Assembly: GCA_036388295.1 (NCBI GenBank)
Contig: DASVSC010000196.1
Coordinates: 1-14,879 of the forward strand
Source: RYN-431 sp036388295
GTDB lineage: Bacteria > Planctomycetota > Phycisphaerae > Tepidisphaerales > Tepidisphaeraceae
DNA length: 14,879 nucleotides
Direction: 5' to 3'
The notes below the pieces were generated by a model. It searched no databases, was not told the origin of the DNA, and saw only the letters and a list, made by a program, of their open reading frames with translations. This document shows, piece by piece, positions 1 to 6,318 of this stretch. Made by a program: the position numbers and the translations under genes. Positions within the stretch are counted from its first letter, which is position 1; each line of letters starts with the position of its first letter.

Positions 1-194
1 GTTTTAAACTTCAGCGTCACCGCCCCGCTGCCGTGGACCGTGCCGCTGTGTTGGAAGAAGCCGACGCCGCTGGTGTAGAGCGTGACCGATTTGACCGGCA
101 ACTCCGCCGGCTGCGTGGTGGCGGCGAGGCCGGGCACGGCCACGACGGCGAGGGCTAAGACGAATGTGCCGGTGAACCGGCGGGCGTGATGCAT
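1..194 (-). CDS. Secreted hypothetical protein, N-terminal fragment (possible DUF4139-type)
   Basis: The frame opens with ATG at 192-194 and runs off the left edge, so only about 64 residues are visible. Residues 1-25 form a signal peptide: basic HHARR, a hydrophobic stretch rich in Leu, Ala and Val, and a GLAA cleavage site. The mature part begins with VKSVTLYTSGVGFFQHSG, which resembles the N-terminal beta region of planctomycete proteins annotated as DUF4139/mucoidy-inhibitor-like; that match is from memory and tentative. The start is well placed: GGAG (200-203) lies 5 nt upstream. The gene is divergent from purD, and the 265-nt spacer carries the inverted octamer repeat at 224-339. It is probably exported to the periplasm or cell surface; the function is unknown. 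Confidence 0.6.
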   Translation of the reverse strand, partial: MHHARRFTGTFVLALAVVAVPGLAATTQPAELPVKSVTLYTSGVGFFQHSGTVHGSGAVTLKFK

Positions 195-223
195 TGTGTC
201 TCCGAACGGGTGCGGACTGGGTT

Positions 224-339
224 GAACGCCAAGACGCCAAGACGCCAAGGAAGAAGAGGAATAAAAGGTAGAGGCGAAATATAGTTTAGAAGAACGCCGC
301 TAGGCCGATGACGCCGTGCTCCTTGGCGTCTTGGCGTTC
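224..339. repeat. Inverted repeat built of tandem ACGCCAAG octamers
   Basis: Three perfect tandem copies of ACGCCAAG stand at 226-233, 234-241 and 242-249. Two inverted copies (CTTGGCGT) stand at 322-329 and 330-337. The arms 224-241 and 322-339 are an exact 18-bp inverted repeat. The interior is purine-rich on the plus strand. It lies in the divergent spacer between the secreted protein gene and purD. The octamer differs by one base from that of the element at 6207-6314. Confidence 0.85.
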
Positions 340-386
340 GACCGGTGAACCCTCCGGTCCATTAGACGCCCGCCGGCCCGAAAGGT

Positions 387-422
387 TCGGTTGACGCCCC
401 CGGATCGGTTGACGCCCCCGGA
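387..422 (+). repeat. 18-bp tandem duplication upstream of purD
   Basis: The unit TCGGTTGACGCCCCCGGA occurs twice head to tail without mismatch, at 387-404 and 405-422. Each copy contains TTGACG, a good -35-like hexamer. Confidence 0.9.
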
Positions 423-437
423 CCGGTAGGATATCGC
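409..437 (+). promoter_or_regulatory. Candidate purD promoter
   Basis: TTGACG (409-414, five of six to the sigma-70 -35 consensus) is followed after 17 bp by TATCGC (432-437), a weak -10. A start near 444 would leave a short leader containing the ribosome-binding site. The -35 box lies in the second copy of the 18-bp duplication. Confidence 0.3.
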
Positions 438-459
438 TGGAAGATTCGGAGCAAGGCTT

Positions 460-1734
460 ATGAAAGTTTTACTGATCGGTTCGGGCGGCCGCGAGCACGC
501 GTTGGCCTGGAAGTTGTCGCAGTCGCCGAAGGTCGACCGCATTTACGCCATGCCCGGCAACCCCGGCGTGGCACAGGTGGCCGACTGCATCAACGTCGAC
601 GTCACCGATTTTGCTAAAATCGAACGCTTCGCCAGGGAACAAGCGATCGACCTCGTCGTCATTGGCCCGGAAGACCCGCTCGCCCTCGGCCTGACCGACC
701 GCCTGCAAAAAGCCGGCCTGAAAGTCTTCGGGCCGAGCCAGGAGGCGGCGAAACTGGAAGGCGACAAGTGGTTCGCCAAAGAACTAATGCGCCAGCAGGC
801 CGTCCCGACGGCCGACGCGCGCAGCTTCACGAACGCCGACGCCGCCGAGCAGTACGTCAAGATTCACTCCACGCCGATCGTCGTCAAAGCCGCCGGACTG
901 GCCAAGGGCAAGGGCGTGACAATCTGTTACCGAGAGCAGGACGCGCTCGACGCCATTGACCAGTGCATGCGCAAAAAAGTCTTCGGCGAAGCGGGCGCGC
1001 GCGTCGTCATCGAAGAGTTCATGAACGGCCCCGAATGTTCCGTGATGGCGTTCGTCGACCGCCGGCACATTTACCTGATGGAAACGGCGCAGGACCACAA
1101 AACCATCGACGAAGGCGACACCGGCCCGATGACCGGCGGCATGGGCGCGTACAGCCCGACGCCGGTGCTGTCGCCCGAAGTGCTGGCGGAAGTCGAGCGA
1201 CAAATCCTGGTGCCCGTGCTCGACGGTTTGCGCCGCGACGGCATCGACTACCGCGGCGTGCTCTACGCCGGCATCATGCTCACGCAGGCCGGCCCGCGCG
1301 TGCTGGAGTTCAACTGCCGCTTCGGCGACCCCGAAACCCAGCCGCTGATGATGCGGCTGAAAACCGATCTGCTGGACATCCTGCTGGCCGTCGTGAACGG
1401 CACGCTGGACCAGATCCACATCGAATGGGACCGACGCCCCGCCGTCAGCGTCGTGCTGTCGGCCAAGGGATACCCGGGCAAAACCCGCAGCGGCGACGTG
1501 ATCCGCGGCATCGAACAGGCCGACGCGATGAAGGACGTCAAAGTCTTCCACAGCGGCACGGCCACAAACGAAAACGGCCATCTCGTCACCAGCGGCGGCC
1601 GCGTGCTGGCGGTGACGGCCCTGGGCGAAACGCTCGCCGCCGCGCAGCAGAATTGCTACGCGGCGGTCGAGAAGATCCGTTTCGACGGCATGCACTACCG
1701 CCGCGATATCGCCCGGCGGGCGCTGCGCGCCTGA
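460..1734 (+). CDS. purD: Phosphoribosylamine-glycine ligase (GAR synthetase)
   Basis: PurD joins glycine to phosphoribosylamine using ATP, the second step of de novo purine synthesis, in the cytosol. The 424-residue product has the normal length for the family. Visible landmarks: the N-terminal GSGGREHALAWKL (7-19), GPEDPLALGL (69-78), GPSQEAAKLEGDKWFAKELM (91-110), the ATP-grasp strand PIVVKAAGLAKGKGV (139-153), EEFMNGPECS (185-194), QDHKTIDEGDTGPMTGGMGA (211-230) and the metal/ATP-binding EFNCRFGDPETQ (283-294). The start is supported by GGAG (448-451) and AAGG (453-456) ahead of the ATG. It is a single gene: the upstream neighbour is divergent, and the downstream neighbour is convergent with its stop 11 bp away. 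Identification is secure. Confidence 0.97.
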   Translation: MKVLLIGSGGREHALAWKLSQSPKVDRIYAMPGNPGVAQVADCINVDVTDFAKIERFAREQAIDLVVIGPEDPLALGLTDRLQKAGLKVFGPSQEAAKLEGDKWFAKELMRQQAVPTADARSFTNADAAEQYVKIHSTPIVVKAAGLAKGKGVTICYREQDALDAIDQCMRKKVFGEAGARVVIEEFMNGPECSVMAFVDRRHIYLMETAQDHKTIDEGDTGPMTGGMGAYSPTPVLSPEVLAEVERQILVPVLDGLRRDGIDYRGVLYAGIMLTQAGPRVLEFNCRFGDPETQPLMMRLKTDLLDILLAVVNGTLDQIHIEWDRRPAVSVVLSAKGYPGKTRSGDVIRGIEQADAMKDVKVFHSGTATNENGHLVTSGGRVLAVTALGETLAAAQQNCYAAVEKIRFDGMHYRRDIARRALRA

Positions 1735-1745
1735 AGGGCATCGGG

Positions 1746-3434
1746 TTACTGCTGCAGCACGTCGCTGCCGTCACCGATCAGGACATCGTTGCCGGTGCCG
1801 CCGATGAGCGTGTCCTGGCCGAAGCCGCCGCTCAGGCTGTCGTCGCCGGCGTTGCCGTTGACGTACACGTTCTGGCGCAGCGCGACGCCGGAGAAAACGT
1901 CGTTGCCGCCGTAAAGGTTGAACACCAGTTCGGTCACCGGCGTGGTCCCGTAGGATTCACTGTCGTTGAACTCCAGAACGTCGGCCGAGAACAAGCCGGT
2001 GCCCGCGGTCGTCGCGTCGAGGCGGACAAAAAGTTTTCCGGACCGGAAGCTTTCGTCGTCGTCGCCCGCGGTGCCGGCGATAATGCGGTCACCGCCGGAC
2101 GAGCCGCTGACCGTCAGCCGGCCGCCGACCCTTGAGTAGGTGACATACGTGGGCTTTGAGACGCTGGTGAGCTTGGCCATCGATGCGCTGTTGTCGGTGT
2201 AATGCGAACCGACGACAAGGATGTCGCCGTTCGGCGCGAGGGCGAAGTTGCCGCCCTCCGTATAGCCATTGGTGCCGTAGCCGGCCACGCCGTCGCGGTC
2301 GGCGCTGAACTTGGTGTCGAGTTTAAAGTCTTTGGTCAGGTGAATGACCGCCGCGTAGGACCGGCCGCCACGCAGTTGGTAATTGTCGCCTTCGCTATAG
2401 CTGCCGCCGACGTAGAGCGTGTTGTCGGGGCCGGCAACCAAGCGATCGTCGGAGAAAATGCCGGCGTCGACATAAAACGCATTCTGCGTTTTGCCGGCGG
2501 CGTCGAATGACAATAGGGTCACGCCCTCGCCGCCTTGGCCGGGGCCGTCAAAGTTAATGCCCACCACGACGCGCCCGTCGGTCATCACGGCGAGCGGGCC
2601 GGTCAAGCCGACGTCATAGAAGTTGTTGGCTTGCGCCACGCCGTTCGTGCCGTACGTGGGGTCAATCTTTCCCGCCGCCGTCAGCCGGGCCACGCGGGGC
2701 AAATTCGCCCCGTCTTCGTCAACGATGATGAAGCTGACGTACGCCCGGCTTTGGGCGTCCGTGACCACGCCGCCGACTTTGAATGAGTCGGCGTAACCGG
2801 TGTTGAGCGCCCCGACATTGAACGACCCGCTGTTGCCGTAGGTTTTGTCGATCGACCCGTCGGCCTTGTACTTGAACAGGCCGGAGCGGCCGTTCACGGC
2901 GCTTTGCAGTTCCAGGAATCCGCCGTCAGGGGTGACGGCGGTGGCGTTCGTCGGGCCGACGCGGCGGTCGCCGGCCAGAACCGACGGCACGAAGCCGTCG
3001 CCGCTGAAGGTGCGATCAAGCTGGCCATCGGCGGTCAGCCGATAGTAATACTGGCCCTGGAGCAGGATTTTGCCGTCCGACAAAACGTTTACGGCATTCA
3101 GGCGATCGGCTTTGGCGCCTTGGATGACCAGGGAGCCGCCGTTGCCGAACGTGGTGTCGATCAGGCCGTTGGCTTGGTAGCGGGTAACGATCAGCGTGCC
3201 GGCTGTCGTCCGGTCGCTGCCGGCGACGATGATCTTTCCGTCGGCCTGCACCGTCGTCAGCGGCGGCCGAGCCGCACTGTAATGGAGCGACTTTTCCGCG
3301 GTGGGCAGCGTGACCAGCCCGTTCGACCCGAACGCACCGAACGAGTGGTCAATCTCGCCGGAGAAAAGCGAACGCTGTTCAAGGGCTTCAATACGCGCGG
3401 AAGCCGTCCGCGATGCAGAAACACGAGTTGTCAT
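1746..3434 (-). CDS. Secreted delta-60 repeat protein with C-terminal RTX-like repeats
   Basis: The 562-residue product is probably exported. After a short basic N-terminus it has ARIEALEQRSLFSG (13-26), which resembles the LEPR-XLL motif found near the N-terminus of many planctomycete surface proteins; no classical signal peptide is visible. From about 28 to 425 it carries delta-60 repeats, recognisable by GEIDHSFG (26-33), GLIDTTFG (90-97), GQLDRTF (137-143), GSIDKTYG (193-200) and GKIDPTYG (255-262), each with a downstream DG(K/R)I(I/L)(V/L) strand; this family is thought to form a beta-propeller. The C-terminus (509-560) has Gly-Asp repeats such as GGNDVF, GNAGDDSLSGG and GGTGNDVLIGDG, typical of calcium-binding RTX repeats. 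I chose ATG 3432-3434 over the ATG 105 bp upstream because it puts the motif close to the N-terminus and has GAGA 5 nt before it. The molecular function is unknown; a cell-surface or extracellular role is inferred. Confidence 0.85.
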   Translation of the reverse strand: MTTRVSASRTASARIEALEQRSLFSGEIDHSFGAFGSNGLVTLPTAEKSLHYSAARPPLTTVQADGKIIVAGSDRTTAGTLIVTRYQANGLIDTTFGNGGSLVIQGAKADRLNAVNVLSDGKILLQGQYYYRLTADGQLDRTFSGDGFVPSVLAGDRRVGPTNATAVTPDGGFLELQSAVNGRSGLFKYKADGSIDKTYGNSGSFNVGALNTGYADSFKVGGVVTDAQSRAYVSFIIVDEDGANLPRVARLTAAGKIDPTYGTNGVAQANNFYDVGLTGPLAVMTDGRVVVGINFDGPGQGGEGVTLLSFDAAGKTQNAFYVDAGIFSDDRLVAGPDNTLYVGGSYSEGDNYQLRGGRSYAAVIHLTKDFKLDTKFSADRDGVAGYGTNGYTEGGNFALAPNGDILVVGSHYTDNSASMAKLTSVSKPTYVTYSRVGGRLTVSGSSGGDRIIAGTAGDDDESFRSGKLFVRLDATTAGTGLFSADVLEFNDSESYGTTPVTELVFNLYGGNDVFSGVALRQNVYVNGNAGDDSLSGGFGQDTLIGGTGNDVLIGDGSDVLQQ

Positions 3435-3491
3435 GGATGTCTCAATGAGAAATGGATCGTCGAGGCGAAATGCCTGGCCGACGACCGGAGT

Positions 3492-3520
3492 AATATGCGC
3501 AGGTCTTTCAAACGTTGCAA
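3492..3520 (-). promoter_or_regulatory. Candidate promoter of the delta-60 protein gene
   Basis: Read on the minus strand, TTGCAA (3515-3520) is separated by 17 bp from CATATT (3492-3497). Both hexamers match consensus at four of six positions. The implied start near 3485 gives a leader of about 50 nt. Confidence 0.35.
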
Positions 3521-3588
3521 CTAAAATCTTTGGACCCAAAACGCCGCACGCGCCTGATATACAGTGCTAAACGGTTCTTAATCCGCTC

Positions 3589-3597
3589 TGATACGAT
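3589..3597 (+). promoter_or_regulatory. Candidate extended -10 of the SpoU methyltransferase gene
   Basis: TGATACGAT fits an extended -10 (TGn plus TACGAT). It ends 10 nt before the ATG at 3608, so the transcript would be leaderless or nearly so. No Shine-Dalgarno sequence is present, and no -35 box is evident. Confidence 0.25.
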
Positions 3598-3607
3598 CCT
3601 TTACCCG

Positions 3608-4384
3608 ATGATCACCCCAGACGATTCTCGCCTTCGGCCTTACTACTACACCGGCACCGCCAAGCGGCTGGAGCCGACGGACGTTTTCATTGCAGAGGGG
3701 GAGAAGATCGTCCGGCGGCTTTGGGCAAGCGACTACGTCTGCGATTCCGTGCTCGTCTCCGATACCAAAGCCGACCGGCTTCGCCCGGACGTGCCGGCCG
3801 GGGCGGAACTGCTGGTCGTGTCCGAAGCGACCATGCACGCCGTACTCGGCTTCAAGTTCCACAGCGGCGTGATGGCCACGGGCCGACGCCGGGCCTGGCC
3901 GACGGCGTCGGACTGGCTGGCGACTCTGCCACCGCCGGGCGTGCTGCTGGTGCTGCCGGAGATTACGGACCCGCTGAACTTCGGCGCGATCCTGCGCAAC
4001 GCCGCCGCGTTCGGCGTGACGGGCGTGCTGTTGGGCGAGCACTGCCGCGACCCGCTGACGCGCCAGACGATCCGCACGTCGATGGGGACGATCTTCCGCC
4101 TGCCGATCGCCCGCAGTGACGATCTCGCCGCCGACCTGAACCGCTTGCGGCAGGCGGGCTACGAAAGCTGGGCCACCGTGCTGGCCGACGACGCGACCCC
4201 GCTTCACGCCACAAGCCGGCCCGGGCGGGTGGCCCTGCTGATGGGCAACGAAGGCCCCGGCCTGTCGCCCGAGTTGGCCGCCGCCTGCGACCGCCGGGTA
4301 ACGATCGAGATGAGCAACGGCACCGACAGCCTGAACGTCGCGGCGGCGTCGGCGGTGTTCCTGTACCACCTGACGCGGAAGTAG
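3608..4384 (+). CDS. SpoU/TrmH-family RNA 2'-O-ribose methyltransferase
   Basis: The family transfers a methyl group from S-adenosylmethionine to a ribose 2'-OH in tRNA or rRNA, through a trefoil-knot SPOUT domain. In the 258-residue product the three signature motifs are complete: motif 1 NFGAILRNAAAFG (124-136, with the conserved arginine R130), motif 2 LMGNEGPGLS (211-220) and motif 3 VTIEMSNGTDSLNVAAA (231-247). The N-terminal part (about 15-90), with FIAEGEKIVRRL, resembles the SpoU substrate-binding domain. The frame is open from 3515, but ATG 3608 is preferred because the family homology begins soon after it and an extended -10 ends just upstream. The RNA substrate cannot be told from the sequence. 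It is divergent from the delta-60 gene and followed after 80 bp by ompH. Confidence 0.92.
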   Translation: MITPDDSRLRPYYYTGTAKRLEPTDVFIAEGEKIVRRLWASDYVCDSVLVSDTKADRLRPDVPAGAELLVVSEATMHAVLGFKFHSGVMATGRRRAWPTASDWLATLPPPGVLLVLPEITDPLNFGAILRNAAAFGVTGVLLGEHCRDPLTRQTIRTSMGTIFRLPIARSDDLAADLNRLRQAGYESWATVLADDATPLHATSRPGRVALLMGNEGPGLSPELAAACDRRVTIEMSNGTDSLNVAAASAVFLYHLTRK

Positions 4385-4425
4385 GCCCAAGGCCCGTCCG
4401 CGCTCTCCCCACCCGCAACGCTTTC

Positions 4426-4434
4426 TGCTAGATT
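4426..4434 (+). promoter_or_regulatory. Candidate extended -10 of the ompH-lpxD operon
   Basis: TGCTAGATT gives a TGn extension plus TAGATT, four of six to TATAAT. It lies about 30 nt upstream of the ompH ATG, in an AT-richer patch of the 80-bp spacer. No convincing -35 is present. Confidence 0.3.
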
Positions 4435-4449
4435 ATCCGGCTTCCATTG

Positions 4450-4455
4450 AAAGGA
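4450..4455 (+). promoter_or_regulatory. Ribosome-binding site of ompH
   Basis: AAAGGA sits 9 nt before ATG 4465. It decides the start in favour of that ATG over the in-frame TTG at 4447, which overlaps the site itself. Confidence 0.7.
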
Positions 4456-4464
4456 CTGTTGCCC

Positions 4465-5043
4465 ATGAAGTCGCGTCTTCCCATTGCCCTTGCCGCCCTG
4501 CTGCTGGCCGCCGTACCGGCGTTCGCGCAGACGAAAATCGCCATCGCCAACCCGATCAAAATCTTGAATGAATTGGCCGAGACCAAAGACATCAACAAGG
4601 CCATGGAAGGCGAACAGGCCGGCTTCAAGGCCCAGGTCGGCGAGCGCGAACAGAAGCTCAAAGAACTGCAGGCCCAGCGCGACCAGCTCAAGCCCGACGC
4701 CCCGCAGTGGGCCGACCTGAACAAGCAGCTCGTTCAGCAGCGCGCCGAAGCCCAGGCGTGGGCCCAGACGTCGCAGCAGGAACTGGGCCGCAAGTTCCGC
4801 GACCAGGCCAAGCGCATGAACGAAAAGATCACGGCCACCGTCAAAGAAGTCGCCAAGGCCAAGCAGATCGATCTCGTCCTGGCCGACCAGAAGCCGGAAG
4901 TAAGCGACCAGCAAATGGACAGCATGAACCCGCAGCAAGTCATGGGCCTGCTGTTCGGCAAGAATGTCCTGTACGGCAGCGAAGCGATCGACCTGACGCA
5001 GGAAACCATCGCCCGCCTTGATGCGACGTACAAGGCGAAGTAA
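4465..5043 (+). CDS. ompH: OmpH/Skp-family periplasmic chaperone
   Basis: Skp/OmpH proteins are periplasmic trimers that hold unfolded outer-membrane proteins on their way to the Bam complex. The 192-residue product has a classical signal peptide (MKSR, a hydrophobic Ala/Leu core, cleavage after AFA at 19-21), a short beta segment KIAIANPIKIL (24-34), then long charged helices (about 38-135) rich in Glu, Gln, Lys and Arg that would form the coiled-coil tentacles. It ends with a return strand QIDLVLADQKPE (134-145) and a C-terminal extension containing ETIARLDATYKAK. The length is slightly above the usual 160-170. The start follows AAAGGA. lpxD lies 85 bp downstream on the same strand, the conserved ompH-lpxD order; bamA, often upstream, is absent here. 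The spacer holds the heptamer hairpin. Confidence 0.88.
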   Translation: MKSRLPIALAALLLAAVPAFAQTKIAIANPIKILNELAETKDINKAMEGEQAGFKAQVGEREQKLKELQAQRDQLKPDAPQWADLNKQLVQQRAEAQAWAQTSQQELGRKFRDQAKRMNEKITATVKEVAKAKQIDLVLADQKPEVSDQQMDSMNPQQVMGLLFGKNVLYGSEAIDLTQETIARLDATYKAK

Positions 5044-5046
5044 GCC

Positions 5047-5120
5047 GCTGGTAGCTAGTAGCTGGTGGCTAGTAGCTAAGAAAAATCTTAGCCATTAGCT
5101 ACTAGCCACCAGCTATTAGC
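5047..5120. repeat. Hairpin of ten tandem heptamers (GCTRRTR) between ompH and lpxD
   Basis: Five heptamers fill 5047-5081: GCTGGTA, GCTAGTA, GCTGGTG, GCTAGTA, GCTAAGA. Five inverted ones fill 5086-5120, leaving an AAAA centre. The best exact pairing is slipped by one unit: 5059-5079 with 5095-5115 (21 bp, no mismatch, 15-nt loop). An inner alternative is GCTAAGA (5075-5081) with TCTTAGC (5086-5092), 4-nt loop. It fills nearly the whole spacer, ending 8 nt before the lpxD start. Confidence 0.9.
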
Positions 5121-5128
5121 CTCATCTC

Positions 5129-6178
5129 ATGCACACGCTCCAACAACTAGCCGATCTGCTCGGCGTGCCATGTCCGACCGAAGGGTCGCGGCAGCTGATG
5201 ACCGTCAGCTCGCTGACGGCCGCGACGCCGAGCGACTTATCCGTCCTGGCGTCGGATAAGTACGTGCGCGAGTACAAAAAGACGCACGCCGGGGCGGTGC
5301 TGGCGTCGAAGAAAGTGAAGTTCCACCCGCGCCCCGAAGTGCCGGTGCTGACCGTCGACGACGCGGAGCTGGCATTGGTGAAAGTGTTGGAAGTGATGGC
5401 CCCGCCCATCCCGCACCCGGCCGCGGGCATTCACGCGTCGGCGGTCATCGCGGCCAGCGCCACCGTCGGCGAGAACGCGCAGATCGGCCCGAACGTCGTG
5501 ATCGGCAACAACTGCCGTGTCGGCCGGAATGTCCGCCTGCACCCGGGCGTCGTGATCGGCGACGACAGCACCCTCGGCGACGACTGCACCTTCTTCCCCC
5601 ACGTCGTCCTGCGCGAACGCACGACCATCGGCAGCCGTGTCATCATCCACGCCGGCGCGATCCTCGGTACCGACGGCTTCGGCTATCGGTGGGACGGAAA
5701 GCAGCACGCGAAGGTGCCGCAGATCGGCACCGTCGTCGTCGAAGACGACGTGGAGATCGGGTCCAATACCTGCATCGACCGCGCGAAGTTCAACGAAACG
5801 CGCATCGGCCGGGGTTCGAAAATCGATAACCTCGTTCAAGTCGGCCACAACGTGCACATCGGCCAGCACGCGATCCTCTGCGGCCAGGTCGGCATCGCCG
5901 GCACCGCGACGATCGGAAATGGCGTCGTCCTTGGCGGCGCCAGCGTCGTGCGCGACCACGTCCACATCGGCGACGGCGTCATGGCCGCCGGCCACAGCGT
6001 CATCGCCGACGACGTCGAGCCCAAAATGGTCATCAGTGGCATGCCTGCCATCGCCCACCGTCAGAACCTCCGCGAGCAAGGCGCCATCCGCCGGCTGCCG
6101 GAGTTGATGGTCGAACTGCGCAAGGTGCAGGAGCTGATCGAGAAGTACAAGAAAAGCGGGCTGATCGACGACCTTTAA
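5129..6178 (+). CDS. lpxD: UDP-3-O-acylglucosamine N-acyltransferase (lipid A synthesis)
   Basis: LpxD adds the second hydroxyacyl chain, from acyl-ACP, to UDP-3-O-acylglucosamine in the Raetz pathway, on the cytosolic face of the inner membrane. The 349-residue length is typical. Residues 1-95 form the uridine-binding domain (LQQLADLLG, VSSLTAATPSDLSVLA). Residues 100-310 are hexapeptide repeats of the left-handed beta-helix (IGPNVVIGNNCRVGRNV and so on). DNLVQVGHNVHIG (233-245) contains the expected catalytic His240. A C-terminal helix (320-342) completes the fold. The start agrees with family N-termini, although no Shine-Dalgarno sequence is visible and the heptamer hairpin ends 8 nt upstream. 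It is probably co-transcribed with ompH. Its presence implies lipid A is made. Confidence 0.96.
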   Translation: MHTLQQLADLLGVPCPTEGSRQLMTVSSLTAATPSDLSVLASDKYVREYKKTHAGAVLASKKVKFHPRPEVPVLTVDDAELALVKVLEVMAPPIPHPAAGIHASAVIAASATVGENAQIGPNVVIGNNCRVGRNVRLHPGVVIGDDSTLGDDCTFFPHVVLRERTTIGSRVIIHAGAILGTDGFGYRWDGKQHAKVPQIGTVVVEDDVEIGSNTCIDRAKFNETRIGRGSKIDNLVQVGHNVHIGQHAILCGQVGIAGTATIGNGVVLGGASVVRDHVHIGDGVMAAGHSVIADDVEPKMVISGMPAIAHRQNLREQGAIRRLPELMVELRKVQELIEKYKKSGLIDDL

Positions 6179-6206
6179 TGCGATCAAGTGTTGGGCATCT
6201 GGATGA

Positions 6207-6314
6207 CACGAAGATCGCAAAGGCGCAAAGACACAAAGAGATGAGAATTAGAAACAAGAACCACTTCTGATCTTTTCCTCTTCTTTGGATCTTTGCGTCT
6301 TTGCGATCTTCGTG
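6207..6314. repeat. Inverted repeat built of tandem CGCAAAGA-type octamers
   Basis: Arms 6207-6240 and 6281-6314 are 34 bp each and pair with about four mismatches; the outer 16 bp (CACGAAGATCGCAAAG) are exact. Each arm contains three octamers: CGCAAAGG, CGCAAAGA, CACAAAGA on the left; inverted TCTTTGGA, TCTTTGCG, TCTTTGCG on the right. The 40-bp centre starts purine-rich and ends pyrimidine-rich. It occupies the convergent spacer between lpxD and tyrA, ending 4 bp from the tyrA stop, so it could end transcription in both directions. Confidence 0.9.
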
Positions 6315-6318
6315 AACC

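Noticed and set aside
4..240. 78-residue minus-strand frame at the left edge
   Set aside because: Another minus frame (start 194) has a signal peptide and a GGAG site; this one is its Arg-rich shadow.
300..542. 80-residue minus-strand frame upstream of purD
   Set aside because: It contains the translated 18-bp tandem repeat (GGVNRSGGVNR) and overlaps the purD start; no ribosome-binding site or family features.
784..1695. 303-residue minus-strand open frame opposite purD
   Set aside because: It is antisense to a secure purD, is rich in Val, Asp, His and Ala as expected from mirrored GC-rich codons, and has no recognisable domain.
963..2135. 390-residue plus-strand frame crossing the purD 3' end into the delta-60 gene
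   Set aside because: It is Arg/Pro/His-rich shadow translation overlapping two real genes in other frames.
5047..5120. CRISPR-like or VNTR array
   Set aside because: The units are 7 bp, contiguous, without spacers, and arranged as an inverted pair, so it is not CRISPR.
5237..6220. 327-residue minus-strand frame opposite lpxD
   Set aside because: Its low-complexity Val/Asp/Ala/His composition is the mirror of hexapeptide repeats; lpxD is certain on the other strand.
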